A stretch of 64,000 nt of DNA from Bacteroidales bacterium (GTDB taxonomy: Bacteria; Bacteroidota; Bacteroidia; Bacteroidales; UBA932). Each line of letters starts with the position of its first letter. Within the stretch, counting starts at the first letter, position 1. The DNA is taken from contig JAFUJQ010000001.1 of NCBI GenBank assembly GCA_017473705.1, positions 60,313 through 124,312 on the forward strand, written 5' to 3'. This document shows positions 8,244 to 17,306 of the stretch, in pieces. The position numbers and the translations under genes were made by a program. The notes beneath the pieces are model-generated. The model worked only from the letters and a program-made list of their open reading frames with translations, was not told the DNA's origin and searched no databases.

Positions 8244-11189
8244 TTAGAAGTTCATTGTAAGACCCAGTGTCACCTGAGCTGCGAGTGGGTAAGCTCCAGA
8301 GTTGTCGATGCTTGGAGTCAGACCGTTCGAAGCAAGGATCGAAGGATCGTTTCCTGAGTAGCCTGTGAAGGTGTAGAGGTTCTTTGCAGCTATATATACT
8401 CTCAGTTTCTTCAGGATGTCTGTGTTGGCCGGAGTGAAGTTGTAGCCGAGTGTGAGGCTTTCGAGCTTGAACCAGTTACCGTTCTCAAGGAAGTATGATG
8501 AAATGACACCACCGCTGGCGTACACGTCCTTGTCCGCAAGATATGCAGAGCGGAGTACGTTGTCAGAACCGGCTCCGATAAGACCCATTCCATACTTCTG
8601 CATGTTGAAGATCTCGAATCCGAGAGCACCTCTGAAGAACAGGTTGAGGTCGAAGTTCTTGTAGCGGAGAGTGTTGTTCCAAGAAACGAAATGTGTAGGG
8701 ACACCGTTACCGATGTATTTCTTTTCAGCAGGATCTGCTGTAGAGGCAAGTACAGGGCCGTTTGCTGTCTTGACAAGGATATTGCCGTCCTCGTCGATTC
8801 CTGCGTGCTCAAATCCGTAGAACTGACCTACCTTGCTTCCTTCCTGAACGCGGAAGAAGTACTCGTTGGCACCTACGCCGCCTTTAGAACCCATGTCAAC
8901 ATATGATGCTTTATAGATGTTGTTCGAAAGGTTCTTCATGATGGTGTTTCCTGTAGACCAGTTTGCTCCCATTGTCCAGGTGAAGTCCTTTGTAGAGAAG
9001 ATGTCACCGTCGAGCGATACCTCGATACCGCGGTTCTGGGTTGTTCCTACATTTACAAGGATGCTTGAATAGATATATGGTGGCTGAGGAGCTGTATAAT
9101 TATAAAGGAGATCCTGTGACTGTCTGTCGAAGAGGTCGACCGATCCGCGGAGTCTTCCGTGAAGGAGAACGAAGTCAACTCCGATGTTTGTGCTGACGAG
9201 TTTCTCCCATGCAAGGCCAGGGTTGGCGTTGAGTGAAGGAGCATATCCTGTAACCCACTGGCCGTCAAAGAAGTAGCTGTTGCGTGTGCTGTAAGTGGAA
9301 AGTGACTGATATGATCCGAAGCCGGAACGTCCTGTCACACCATAAGAAACACGTGGCTTGAGGCTCTGTACGATGTCACCATGATCCTTGAGGAATGGCA
9401 TGTTGGCCATTTCCCATGCGACAGAAGCTGCAGGGAAGTAACCCCACTTGTTGTTCGCACCGAACTTGGTCGATCCCTCATAACGGAGAGATGCTGATGC
9501 CATGATGATGTCCTTCCAGTTGTAGTTTACACGTCCGAATACAGAAACAAGCTTTGAAAGTGACTTGCCTGAGTACATTGAAGCTTTTCCTTCAGTGAGG
9601 TAAGAACCTGCACCGATGTTGTTGTACTTCATGTTATCGAATGTGAAGTTCTGGTTGGACATGCCCATTGACTCATGGTTTGAATCTTCCCATGTGTAAC
9701 CCGCTACAGCCTGGATGCTGTGATCCTCGAGGTACATCGAGTAGTTTACAAGCCACTCGAAATGGTTGCTCCAGTACTTGTTGTAATCCAGTGATGCAGT
9801 GCCCTTGTATCCATTCCAGAATGATGTCGCTGCGTCAGAAGGTCTGTAGTTGTTTGACTTGAAGTCATTGTAGTCGAGCGAGTAGCTTACAGTAGTATTG
9901 AGATTGTGTACATCAGTTGTGAGGATGTTCAGCTTTCCGGAAACGGTACCGAGGAGATAGAGCCTCTGTCCGTTGCTGTTACCCTCGAGGAGAACCATTT
10001 CCTTATATGGGTTTGTTGCTCCTGTCGGTGATGTAGGCTGATAGAATGAACCGTCCTCATTGTAAACAGGCATTGTAGGGTTCATTGTAAGCGCAGTGCC
10101 GAAGAGACCGTCATTGCCCCATTCTTCGTTTACGCGACGTGCATTGATGGATGCATTTACCTGAAGTCTGTTCTGGAACGCCTTCTGCTCAACGGCAACA
10201 CGTCCTCCGAACTCCTTACGGCCTGAACGGATATCGAGACCCTTCGCATCCTTGAAGTTGATTGATGCGTTGTATGAACCGCCCTTTGTGCTTCCGTCAA
10301 TAGCAAGATACTGGTTGTGGTCATATCCGAAATTTCTCATAAGGAGGCTGTACCAGTCTGTGCTGTATCCGTAATCTGTACCGCGGCCTGAACGGCGGAA
10401 CTCATCAGCAGAAAGAATCTCCGGATGCGGTTTTGCGAAGTTCATTCCGAACCAGCTGTCGTATGTGATGCCTGATACGCCTTCTCCTCCCTCAGAGCCC
10501 TTGCGTGTGGTTATGAGGATCACGCCGTTTGCACCTCGTGTACCATAGATCGCTGCCGAAGCGGCATCCTTGAGGACTGTCATGGACTCGATATCCTGTG
10601 GAGCGATTGTCCTGATGTCACCTCCCGGCACTCCGTCGATGACTACCAGCGGGCTGTTGCCTGCCTGGAGTGATGTCGCACCGCGGACCTGAAGGTCTGA
10701 GCTTGAGTTAGGGTTGGCAGCTGCCGCAGTAGTGACGTTGAGACCAGCCACCTTACCGGTAAGCATCTCCATAGGGTTGTTCATCGCACCCTTGAAGAGA
10801 TCCTCTTTTCCTACCTGGACGATTGAACTTGAGAGTTCCTTCTTGCTGAGGGAACCGTAACCGATTACGACTGTCTCCTCAAGGAACATTGCATCCTCCG
10901 AGAGAATGATCTTCGAAGGTACCGCAGAAGCGGCAAATGTCTGAGTTGCATATCCGATGCAGCTGATTTCCAAAACTGCTTCCGGACCTGAAACCGTAAG
11001 AGAGAAATTACCGTCTACATCAGTTGCAGTTCCGTTGGTTGTGCCCTGTTCGAGAACAGTGGCTGCAACCACAGGACCATACTGGTCGACGACATTTCCC
11101 TTAACCTCATAGCCGCTCTGAGCGACTGCTGAAAACGAGAAGATGCATGAAAGCAGGATTCCCGTAAGTAAGGCTAATGATCGATTCAT
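8244..11189 (-). CDS. susC: SusC/RagA family TonB-linked outer-membrane transporter
   Basis: 981 aa. Signal peptide ending about residue 23 (FSAVAQ), then a carboxypeptidase-regulatory-like domain (about 27-100) and a TonB box (EETVVIGYG). The plug domain carries the SusC-type LKDAASAAIYGTRGANG segment, and the beta-barrel ends in LGLTMNF with a terminal Phe. It imports starch oligosaccharides across the outer membrane with the adjacent SusD, powered by TonB-ExbBD. First gene of the operon. The leader upstream is A-rich (ACATTAACAAAAACTAACC), as is usual for highly expressed Bacteroidota genes. I did not find a clean -33/-7 pair between it and the upstream terminator, so the promoter may need activation. 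Confidence 0.95.
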   Translation of the reverse strand: MNRSLALLTGILLSCIFSFSAVAQSGYEVKGNVVDQYGPVVAATVLEQGTTNGTATDVDGNFSLTVSGPEAVLEISCIGYATQTFAASAVPSKIILSEDAMFLEETVVIGYGSLSKKELSSSIVQVGKEDLFKGAMNNPMEMLTGKVAGLNVTTAAAANPNSSSDLQVRGATSLQAGNSPLVVIDGVPGGDIRTIAPQDIESMTVLKDAASAAIYGTRGANGVILITTRKGSEGGEGVSGITYDSWFGMNFAKPHPEILSADEFRRSGRGTDYGYSTDWYSLLMRNFGYDHNQYLAIDGSTKGGSYNASINFKDAKGLDIRSGRKEFGGRVAVEQKAFQNRLQVNASINARRVNEEWGNDGLFGTALTMNPTMPVYNEDGSFYQPTSPTGATNPYKEMVLLEGNSNGQRLYLLGTVSGKLNILTTDVHNLNTTVSYSLDYNDFKSNNYRPSDAATSFWNGYKGTASLDYNKYWSNHFEWLVNYSMYLEDHSIQAVAGYTWEDSNHESMGMSNQNFTFDNMKYNNIGAGSYLTEGKASMYSGKSLSKLVSVFGRVNYNWKDIIMASASLRYEGSTKFGANNKWGYFPAASVAWEMANMPFLKDHGDIVQSLKPRVSYGVTGRSGFGSYQSLSTYSTRNSYFFDGQWVTGYAPSLNANPGLAWEKLVSTNIGVDFVLLHGRLRGSVDLFDRQSQDLLYNYTAPQPPYIYSSILVNVGTTQNRGIEVSLDGDIFSTKDFTWTMGANWSTGNTIMKNLSNNIYKASYVDMGSKGGVGANEYFFRVQEGSKVGQFYGFEHAGIDEDGNILVKTANGPVLASTADPAEKKYIGNGVPTHFVSWNNTLRYKNFDLNLFFRGALGFEIFNMQKYGMGLIGAGSDNVLRSAYLADKDVYASGGVISSYFLENGNWFKLESLTLGYNFTPANTDILKKLRVYIAAKNLYTFTGYSGNDPSILASNGLTPSIDNSGAYPLAAQVTLGLTMNF

Positions 11190-11306
11190 AAGATTTTGGT
11201 TAGTTTTTGTTAATGTGTTTTAAACATAAGGCAAATCTCAGGTTTTTTCGCGCGTATATGAAAATATAAAGGAATTGTATTGATGATTTTAACGGAATAA
11301 AAATAA

Positions 11307-11352
11307 AACCCGCTGATAATCAATGGTTTCGAAATATGATTATCAGCGGGTT
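11307..11352 (-). terminator. Rho-independent terminator of the PUL regulator gene
   Basis: Perfect 16-bp inverted repeat (AACCCGCTGATAATCA at 11307-11322, its complement at 11337-11352) with a 14-nt loop, followed on the minus strand by a T-rich tract (TTTTATTTTTATT). It lies between the regulator stop and susC, so the regulator and the sus operon are separate transcripts. Confidence 0.85.
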
Positions 11353-11372
11353 GTATTAATGGAATTTAGGGT

Positions 11373-12935
11373 CTACATCATCTCGACTGCTTTGATTCTG
11401 GCTTCGAATTCTTCGTTTGTCACTATGCTTTTGGTCTTCACGCGGGTTTTGTAAGTATAGATCGTGTGCACTGAGTAGTTGAGGAATTTGGCAATCCTCT
11501 CGCTGTCGTTGATACCGAGCCTGATCAAAGCGAATATCCTCATTTCGGGAGACAGTTCAGTCGCGTTAGGGTCAATGTAACCTTCAGGGAACAGCTTGGC
11601 ATATTCGATCACGAAAGAAGGGAAGAGCCTGAGGAAGCATTTGTCGAATGATTCGTACATGCTCTCTCTTTTCTTGTTGACCTTGGAGAGTTTGGATACA
11701 TCCCTGAGATCATCGTACTGATGCGCTACTATCTTTTGGTGAATTGTCTTGTAGAGTTCTTCTACTTCAGCAATATACTCTGAATTCACATAGAAAGAGT
11801 GGCCAATGTATTCCTCTTTGATCCTGTTGGCTTCCCTCAGCTGCATGCTTCTTCGCTTGAGTTTGCGATATTGCTTGAATATGACTGCAGCAGCTGCAAC
11901 CATGACCAGCATGAGTATCGCTACCAGTACGGCTATTGCAGCCATCTGGTTCCTCTGTCTGGTGATGGCCTCAAGACGGGTCTGCTCGATGATCGGCAGC
12001 AGGGGATTGATGCTGAGCTTTCTGTGGCGGGCATTATAGAAGTCGGCGTCAGCCATTGCTGAATGAATATATGTATATGCCCTGTCAGCATCTCCTGTCT
12101 CGCACAGTATTTCTGCAAGGCGATAGAGGGCGGTAGTCTCCTTGGTGGCAGATTCTATGTCGTTTATTGCTGCTTTTGCCAGGTATACTATAGAACTGTC
12201 TGTCTGTTCCAGAATTCTGTATGCCCCTCCAATGCTGGAGTTGATTATGGCTTTGTTGTGAGTACTGATATCGAACTTTCTGAGTATGTCCTTATATAGC
12301 TCGATGCATTCTATGTAGTGCCAGTGCTTTATTTCGCATTGTGCCCTGGCGAATGCATATTCATAGCTGTCTCTCGGTACAATTGCCATGAGCGAATCGG
12401 CATATTCTGTACCGAGCTTTGTGTAGAGATGACTCCACTCTTCGGTGTCATTGAAGTCTGATGCATCGTAGTAAAGCCTGTTGTAGAGAGCATAATAACT
12501 TGCCTTTGTCATAGGTGAGGCTCCTTTCAGGTTCACCTTCTCCATTTCATTGAAGGCTTCAACGAAAAGTCCTGATGACATATGGCAGAATACTATGGCA
12601 CATTGAGCGTTAACCTTCTTGTCAGCGTTGCCCAACTGTCTGGCGAGCTTCAAAGATCTGTTAGCATAGAAATAGGCTGAGTCGTATTTGAATGACTGAT
12701 ATTCTTGGAACAGCTGATAGTTCAGTTCATATGCTTCTTCATCCTGCTTCTCTGATGAAATCTCCAGAAGTCTTTTCCTGAGCCGGTTGATGCGATAATT
12801 CTTTTCATTGACAAAGACCTCGCTGTTTTCAATGGCGTCATCGAGTCTGGTGAGGATATCTTCTATCTCGCTTGATGATGCGTATGAACTGATGGAAATC
12901 AGAAGGACAGATGCCAGAAGTATGAAGCGGTTCAT
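11373..12935 (-). CDS. TPR regulator with transmembrane segment and C-terminal HTH (DUF6377 family)
   Basis: 520 aa. A signal or anchor sequence (residues 1-20) is followed by a periplasmic helical TPR-like region (about 25-310), one transmembrane helix (about 331-353), a coiled-coil stretch, and a cytoplasmic C-terminal DUF6377 region. That region ends in a LuxR-like HTH (LSPEMRIFALIRLG...YSVHTIYTYKTRVK, about 451-480). The layout lets one protein sense a periplasmic ligand and bind DNA. Immediately upstream of susC on the same strand, it is the likely activator of the starch operon, filling the SusR role with a different architecture from SusR's own. The ligand, probably a maltooligosaccharide, is inferred from context. 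Confidence 0.88.
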   Translation of the reverse strand: MNRFILLASVLLISISSYASSSEIEDILTRLDDAIENSEVFVNEKNYRINRLRKRLLEISSEKQDEEAYELNYQLFQEYQSFKYDSAYFYANRSLKLARQLGNADKKVNAQCAIVFCHMSSGLFVEAFNEMEKVNLKGASPMTKASYYALYNRLYYDASDFNDTEEWSHLYTKLGTEYADSLMAIVPRDSYEYAFARAQCEIKHWHYIECIELYKDILRKFDISTHNKAIINSSIGGAYRILEQTDSSIVYLAKAAINDIESATKETTALYRLAEILCETGDADRAYTYIHSAMADADFYNARHRKLSINPLLPIIEQTRLEAITRQRNQMAAIAVLVAILMLVMVAAAAVIFKQYRKLKRRSMQLREANRIKEEYIGHSFYVNSEYIAEVEELYKTIHQKIVAHQYDDLRDVSKLSKVNKKRESMYESFDKCFLRLFPSFVIEYAKLFPEGYIDPNATELSPEMRIFALIRLGINDSERIAKFLNYSVHTIYTYKTRVKTKSIVTNEEFEARIKAVEMM

Positions 12936-12961
12936 AAGGTGTCAGTTTTGGGGTTGGATTG

Positions 12962-12992
12962 CTAAGGTAGGAAAAATTATTCCATTGGCAAA
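12962..12992 (-). promoter_or_regulatory. Promoter of the PUL regulator
   Basis: On the minus strand TTTG (12989-12992), 19-nt spacer, TACCTTAG (12962-12969). The -7 box differs from TAnnTTTG in one base. Placed about 25 bp before the start of the regulator gene. Confidence 0.55.
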
Positions 12993-13042
12993 AATCTCTG
13001 TGTAAAACAGATGTGGTGGATATGAAACCTGACGACATTGCA

Positions 13043-13078
13043 GAAGCGGGCCTAAGTCAACCGACTCCGGCCCGCTTC
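13043..13078 (-). terminator. GC-rich hairpin downstream of the Rpn gene
   Basis: GAAGCGGGCC (13043-13052) pairs perfectly with GGCCCGCTTC (13069-13078) across a 16-nt loop. It lies between the stop of the Rpn gene and the regulator promoter. No T tract follows on either strand, so termination strength is uncertain. Confidence 0.5.
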
Positions 13079-13099
13079 CTCATTATTCATTGAGTTGCT

Positions 13100-13987
13100 C
13101 TACAACTTCTCCACAGTTTCCCTGTCCAGCCCTGTGGCCTGAACGATGGTGTCAATGTCGACGCCTAATGCCTTGAGTTTAATTGCCATCTCGATCTTAG
13201 CTTCAGCATGTCCCCGGGCATGTCCTTCGGCTATGCCGTCTTCCCGAGCGGCGGCCAGTTCTCCGTTGCGTCTTTTTTCGTCGTACATATCCTTGTCGTA
13301 TTGTTCTCGTTTTGTCTTGCTGAAACCACCGATTGCAAATGCGTCCAGGAGGTCCTTGCATGGTTTTTCTCCAGCCCATTTCGGCGGCCTTTCCATCTTG
13401 CCTGAGTTCTTCAGCAGGTACAGCAGCTTGTCATCCAGCGTAACGCACTCATCCTCAGTCTTGTGGAATCGTGTCAGTTCAGCAAAGATAATAACAATTG
13501 TCTCATCTAGCAAGTCATGACATTCCTTTTCGCGGAACGTATATTCTGAAATATACCTGTCCTCCCAGTACTCCTTGTCCGGATGATCTATGTCCACTCC
13601 CATCAGTCCGATGAGGTAGACTGGCGGGACATCATAGTCAAATCCCGTCTTGTTCTGCCTGTCATATGCTCTGCTCGCATAGCTGACGCATCGCTTGAAC
13701 CACGACTTCTCTATGTATCGTTGCATCTCCACGATGAACTTCGCGCCCGATGCGTCGCTGCACATGAAGTCGTACTTGAATTCCTTGCTCTGCCCGATGA
13801 CGGGTCCCTGATGCTCCGTCGGCTGATAATAGATCTCCTTGATCTGCCTGTGCTTCGGAAGCATAGTGTTCAGCAGCGCCATCACCGCCTCCTTGTTGCT
13901 CTCGTCCCCGAAAAACGCCTTGAAACCTCCGTTGCTGAGTATGTCCACATACCTCTGCTCTGTCTCTGCATGAATCTTATTTCCCAT
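13100..13987 (-). CDS. Rpn/PD-(D/E)XK nuclease family transposase-like protein
   Basis: 295 aa. The N-terminal half is the PD-(D/E)XK family found in Rpn recombination-promoting nucleases, with Asp73 (KYDF) and Glu87-x-Gln89 (IVEMQR) as the expected active-site residues. The C terminus has a charged segment rich in Ala, Glu and Arg (AEGHARGHAEAKIEM) and a short helical tail (ATGLDRETVEKL), as in many Bacteroidales members. Rpn proteins are DNA endonucleases that stimulate RecA-independent recombination. Many copies per genome are common. It appears intact and monocistronic, with a hairpin downstream and a repeat-bearing intergenic region upstream. I see no terminal inverted repeats, so I do not call an insertion sequence. 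Confidence 0.85.
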   Translation of the reverse strand: MGNKIHAETEQRYVDILSNGGFKAFFGDESNKEAVMALLNTMLPKHRQIKEIYYQPTEHQGPVIGQSKEFKYDFMCSDASGAKFIVEMQRYIEKSWFKRCVSYASRAYDRQNKTGFDYDVPPVYLIGLMGVDIDHPDKEYWEDRYISEYTFREKECHDLLDETIVIIFAELTRFHKTEDECVTLDDKLLYLLKNSGKMERPPKWAGEKPCKDLLDAFAIGGFSKTKREQYDKDMYDEKRRNGELAAAREDGIAEGHARGHAEAKIEMAIKLKALGVDIDTIVQATGLDRETVEKL

Positions 13988-14655
13988 AACAAAAAATTAA
14001 AGTTTACGGGAGCAAAGTTCAGGAGTCTGTGTCGGATACTATGTAAAATAAAGAAAAACAGACGTTTACGAATTTTATAATTCGGGAGTTTCGTCACAAA
14101 TAGACGCTTTTCGTCACATTTTTCTTTTTCTTATAATTTTTTCTTTTTTGTGCCAATTTATCTTTCCCTGATAACCTTTCCGACATTAATGTAGAACCAT
14201 CGCCAGGCATAGTCGGAGACCAAGCGCACTCCAGGGGTATTTCTGCCCTTAGTCTCTGCATTTTGTGGGGTACCAAGTGCATTTCGATAGTGTTTCTGCT
14301 CTTGGTCTTTTAACTACTGGAAGGTATGATGTACACTTCTGGGCATTATTGTACGCGAAACCTCCAATCTTGTGGGTATCAAGTATAATCAGATGTGTTT
14401 TTGTTCCTGATCCCCGCTAATCTAAAGGTATCGGGGGCGATTATTGACGTTATCGGGTCAGAGGCAAGGTGATGTCGTGAAATTTGGTATATTTATGTTC
14501 TAATTCATGATGCTTAGTATATGAAAAGAATCGTTTTGTCTCTTGTGCTCATTGCCTAAATACCTATATATCAAAAAGAAAGATGCACTCTCACCAACTG
14601 AAAATTGCATCATTACCTCATTACCGTAACTTACACGGCCGTATGCATATACAAA
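13988..14655. other. 668-bp intergenic region without a convincing gene
   Basis: No open frame here resembles a protein. The first 150 bp are AT-rich. The middle (14219-14465) holds the periodic repeat described separately. The rest to the tRNA-Arg terminator shows nothing I can name. Confidence 0.6.
14219..14465. repeat. Degenerate tandem repeat, period about 53 nt
   Basis: Three 37-nt units begin at 14219, 14272 and 14378, each ACCAAG/ATCAAG...TTTCTG/TTTTTG...CTTGGTCT-like. The starts differ by 53 and 106 (2 x 53). A poorer unit fits the missing slot near 14325 and another near 14430 (GGTATCGGGGGC). The best unit begins ACCAAG and ends in CTTGGT, giving an internal dyad. A flanking TTGTGGGGTA motif recurs before units 2 and 3. 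Function unknown. Confidence 0.6.
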
Positions 14656-14679
14656 AAGCACTCGATTTTTCGAGTGCTT
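14656..14679 (-). terminator. Terminator of the rplS-tRNA-Arg transcript
   Basis: Hairpin AAGCACTCGA/TCGAGTGCTT with a 4-nt loop, followed on the minus strand by a T run. It starts 10 nt beyond the 3' end of tRNA-Arg. Confidence 0.85.
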
Positions 14680-14689
14680 CAAATCTTTG

Positions 14690-14763
14690 TGACCCCAACA
14701 GGATTCAAACCTGTAACCTTTTGATCCGTAGTCAAATGCTCTATTCAGTTGAGCTATGGGGCC
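14690..14763 (-). tRNA. tRNA-Arg (anticodon ACG)
   Basis: 74 nt folding as a cloverleaf. Acceptor GGCCCCA pairs with TGGGGTC, with discriminator A. The anticodon stem TTTGA/TCAAA encloses loop CTACGGA, anticodon ACG (wobble A34 expected to become inosine). T loop is GGTTTGAATCC-like. CCA is not encoded. It lies 25 bp downstream of rplS on the same strand and before a strong terminator, so it is probably processed from the rplS transcript. Confidence 0.95.
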
Positions 14764-14788
14764 TTTTGGCAGCTATGCTGCTTTATTT

Positions 14789-15166
14789 CTACTCGTTATC
14801 CTTAACGATAGCGACTTTCTTCTCCTTGATGCGAGCCTTCTTACCTGCGAGGTCACGGAGATAGAAGATACGTGCGCGACGAACTTTACCTACCTTGTTG
14901 AGCTCGATTGACTCGATGAATGGTGACTCGAATGGGAAGATTCTCTCAACACCTACACCGCTTGCTACCTTGCGAACTGTGAAAGTTCTGGTTGCTGCTG
15001 ATGCGCCACGGAGCTGGATAACTGTTCCTCTGAACTTCTGGAGTCTCTCCTTGTCACCCTCCTTGATTCTGTATGTAACGGTGATTGTGTCACCGGCTTT
15101 GAATTTTGGGTAGCTGGCTACTTTCTCGTTTGCGAACGCCTGCTCTACTACATTAATAAGGTTCAT
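14789..15166 (-). CDS. rplS: 50S ribosomal protein L19
   Basis: 125 aa, near the usual L19 length. Conserved L19 features are visible: FKAGDTITVTYRIKEG, the FRGTVIQLRG segment, the VGVERIFPFESP core and the Arg/Lys-rich C terminus (GKVRRARIFYLRDLAGK). L19 sits at the 30S-50S interface. Transcription starts from its own consensus promoter between dnaJ and rplS and most likely continues through tRNA-Arg to the terminator at 14656. Confidence 0.98.
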   Translation of the reverse strand: MNLINVVEQAFANEKVASYPKFKAGDTITVTYRIKEGDKERLQKFRGTVIQLRGASAATRTFTVRKVASGVGVERIFPFESPFIESIELNKVGKVRRARIFYLRDLAGKKARIKEKKVAIVKDNE

Positions 15167-15243
15167 TTCTATTCAATTTATTTTAGTGGCAACATCGCGT
15201 TTCTTTTCACCCAGCGTGAGAGGTTGCTTTGATTTTGGGACTG

Positions 15244-15274
15244 CAAAGGTAGAAAGAAATTTTAAACCTGCAAA
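15244..15274 (-). promoter_or_regulatory. rplS promoter
   Basis: Exact Bacteroidota consensus on the minus strand: TTTG (15271-15274), 19-nt spacer, TACCTTTG (15244-15251), giving a leader of about 70 nt before the rplS ATG. It separates rplS from dnaJ transcription. Confidence 0.85.
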
Positions 15275-15289
15275 CTTTTTTCGAAAAAA

Positions 15290-16459
15290 TTAATCAAAAA
15301 GATCTTTCAGCCTGTCAAAGAAGCCCTTGTCCTCCTTTGTAGGGTTTGGCTTGAATGCCTCTTTGCCGCGCAGAGACTCGATCACGGCTTTGTCATCCTT
15401 GTCAAGCTTGCGAGGAATCCATACAGCAATCTTGACATATAGGTCACCTGTTCCTCCATAGCTGTTTACAGTAGGGAGTCCGCGACCCTTGAGCTTCACG
15501 ACTGTTCCTGACTGAGTGCCCGGATCTACCTTTATCTTATAAGTGCCGTCAATTCCTGGTATCTCCACTTCACCGCCAAGGATCGCTTCCGGAAGCGAAA
15601 TGATCTTTGTGTAGAAAAGATTGTTGCCTTCTCTCTTCAGATCTTTGTGCTCTACTTCCTCGATCACTACGAGAAGGTCTCCATTTATGCCGTTGTTTTT
15701 GGCTGCATGTCCCTGTCCCTGGAGTGTGAGCTGCATTCCGGCCTCCACACCTGCAGGTATCCTGACCTTTATTGTCTCGCGCTTGCGCACCAGGCCTGTT
15801 CCGCCGCAGCTCTTGCAAGGATTGCTGATGATCTTGCCTTCGCCGCCGCACTGCTGGCAGGTAGAATACGAGATAGTCTGTCCGAGGAACGAGTTTACAA
15901 CCCTCTGTACCTGGCCGGTGCCGTTGCAGGCAGGACAGGTCTTGATGTCTGCGCTGTTGCGTGCGCCGCGACCGTTGCAATCTGTACAAGGGACACTCTT
16001 CTCGATAGTGATTTCCTTTTCAACTCCTTTGGCAATCTCCTCGAGAGTAAGTTTTACCCTTACACGTATATCCCTTCCCCTATAGACTCTCTGCTGCTGA
16101 CGCTGTCCTCCACCGAACCCGCCAAATCCGCCGAACCCGCCGCCGAATCCGCCTCCAAATGCGCTACCGAAGATTTCGTTGAGTATGTCATTTAGATTGC
16201 CGAATCCGCCGCTGAAGTCCGGACCGGCGCCTTCCACTCCGGCATGACCGAACTGGTCGTAGCGAGCCTTCTTGTCAGGGTCACTGAGGATTGAGTATGC
16301 CTCTGCAGCCTCCTTGAACTTCTCCTCAGCTTCCTTGTCGCCCGGATTCTTGTCAGGGTGGTATTTTACGGCCAGTTTTCTGTAGGCCTTCTTGATCTCG
16401 TCAGCCGATGCGTCCTTGCCGACGCCCAGCACCTCGTAATAATCTCTTTTGGATGCCAT
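15290..16459 (-). CDS. dnaJ: Molecular chaperone DnaJ (Hsp40)
   Basis: 389 aa, full type I DnaJ. The J domain has HPD at 34-36, then a long Gly/Phe-rich linker (about 85-120, GGGFGG repeats), four zinc-binding CxxCxGxG repeats ([32 protein letters not shown]) and the C-terminal substrate-binding beta domains. It delivers unfolded clients to DnaK and stimulates its ATPase. It lies 12 bp after grpE in the same operon. dnaK is not in the window. Confidence 0.98.
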   Translation of the reverse strand: MASKRDYYEVLGVGKDASADEIKKAYRKLAVKYHPDKNPGDKEAEEKFKEAAEAYSILSDPDKKARYDQFGHAGVEGAGPDFSGGFGNLNDILNEIFGSAFGGGFGGGFGGFGGFGGGQRQQQRVYRGRDIRVRVKLTLEEIAKGVEKEITIEKSVPCTDCNGRGARNSADIKTCPACNGTGQVQRVVNSFLGQTISYSTCQQCGGEGKIISNPCKSCGGTGLVRKRETIKVRIPAGVEAGMQLTLQGQGHAAKNNGINGDLLVVIEEVEHKDLKREGNNLFYTKIISLPEAILGGEVEIPGIDGTYKIKVDPGTQSGTVVKLKGRGLPTVNSYGGTGDLYVKIAVWIPRKLDKDDKAVIESLRGKEAFKPNPTKEDKGFFDRLKDLFD

Positions 16460-16471
16460 AGATTTCTTGTT

Positions 16472-17089
16472 TTAGATTCCTACGACTACTTTTGCATAAC
16501 GGATGACCTTGCCGTTAAGCGTGTAGCCTGTCTGGACAACATCGAAAACCTTTCCCTTCTTATCTTCTTCCTGTACAGGGAACTGTGCTACGGCCTCATG
16601 GAGGTCAGTGTCGAACGGCTGTCCCATGGCCTCGATAACGGCGAGACCCTTGCTCTGGAGGTACGACATGAGCTTATGGAAAATAAGCTCGGTGCCTTCC
16701 TTTGCTGCATCGCTGTCGTCCGACTCTATAAGGACCTTGAGGGCCCTTTCGCAGTCGTCAAGCACAGGGAGCAGCCCCTTGATGGTCTCTACGGAGGCCA
16801 TGCTTACGATCTCGAGCTTCTCCTGAGAAGTTCTCCTGCGGTAGTTGTCGAACTCCGCCATGAGCCTGATGTAGTCGTCTTTATCTTTTGCGACCTGTGC
16901 CTCGAGTTCTTCGATCTTCTTCTCAAGTTCTGCTGTCTTATCTTTCTTCTCCCTTTTCAGAAACCCTTTCTTCTCCTTCTGAGGTGCTTCCTGAGGAGTC
17001 TCCTGTACTGGTGTTTCCTGTGCCGGAGTTTCCTGAACCGGTGTCTCCTCCACTGTCTGTTCTGTCGCCTTGCTGGTGTTTTCTGACAT
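16472..17089 (-). CDS. grpE: Nucleotide exchange factor GrpE
   Basis: 205 aa. The N-terminal ~55 residues are low-complexity (repeats of T-P-x-Q-E) and Lys-rich, then the long coiled coil (ELEKKIEELEAQVAKDKD) and the GrpE core (RLMAEFDNYRRRT, VLDDCERAL, GLAVIEAMGQPFD...HEAVAQ), ending in YAKVVVGI. GrpE drives ADP release from DnaK. First gene of grpE-dnaJ with a consensus promoter about 115 bp upstream. Confidence 0.97.
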   Translation of the reverse strand: MSENTSKATEQTVEETPVQETPAQETPVQETPQEAPQKEKKGFLKREKKDKTAELEKKIEELEAQVAKDKDDYIRLMAEFDNYRRRTSQEKLEIVSMASVETIKGLLPVLDDCERALKVLIESDDSDAAKEGTELIFHKLMSYLQSKGLAVIEAMGQPFDTDLHEAVAQFPVQEEDKKGKVFDVVQTGYTLNGKVIRYAKVVVGI

Positions 17090-17206
17090 ATTCCTTAATC
17101 TCCTTTATTGTCACTTTGCCGAATAAAATGGCAAGCAACGTCGCTATTATCAATGATATCAACATTTTCTGCTTCTGTCGGTCGGGTCTTTTATTCCAGA
17201 CCGCCG

Positions 17207-17238
17207 CAAAGATAGCAAATAATCTGCCATCGTTCAAA
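17207..17238 (-). promoter_or_regulatory. grpE-dnaJ promoter
   Basis: Minus strand TTTG (17235-17238), 20-nt spacer, TATCTTTG (17207-17214), matching the housekeeping consensus TTTG/TAnnTTTG. The leader is about 110 nt. No CIRCE element was seen. Confidence 0.8.
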
Positions 17239-17257
17239 AACTGACAATATGGCAGAG

Positions 17258-17288
17258 TTTGCTGACATGAAACATTTTGTTAATTTTG
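17258..17288 (+). promoter_or_regulatory. Promoter of the phosphoesterase-GDPD gene
   Basis: TTTG (17258-17261), 19-nt spacer, TAATTTTG (17281-17288). The predicted start of transcription falls about 12 nt before the ATG at 17307, which supports that start over the upstream in-frame codon at 17277. Confidence 0.8.
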
Positions 17289-17306
17289 TACTCGATATTA
17301 AATATT

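Noticed and set aside
11190-11306. Consensus promoter for susC
   Set aside because: Only partial -7-like boxes (TATATTTT, TTATGTTTA) without a TTTG at the right distance, so no promoter is called.
13100-13987. Insertion sequence around the PD-(D/E)XK gene
   Set aside because: No terminal inverted repeats or target-site duplication could be found; the downstream hairpin is a terminator-like palindrome rather than an IS end.
14219-14465. Possible CRISPR array from the regular 53-nt period
   Set aside because: Units are degenerate and the intervening sequence is not unique spacer DNA; there are no cas genes in the window.
16938-17237. Minus-strand frame of 99 aa overlapping grpE with a hydrophobic stretch
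   Set aside because: It lies over the grpE coding sequence and its promoter region in another frame, has no ribosome-binding site, and its start falls inside the -33 element of the grpE promoter.
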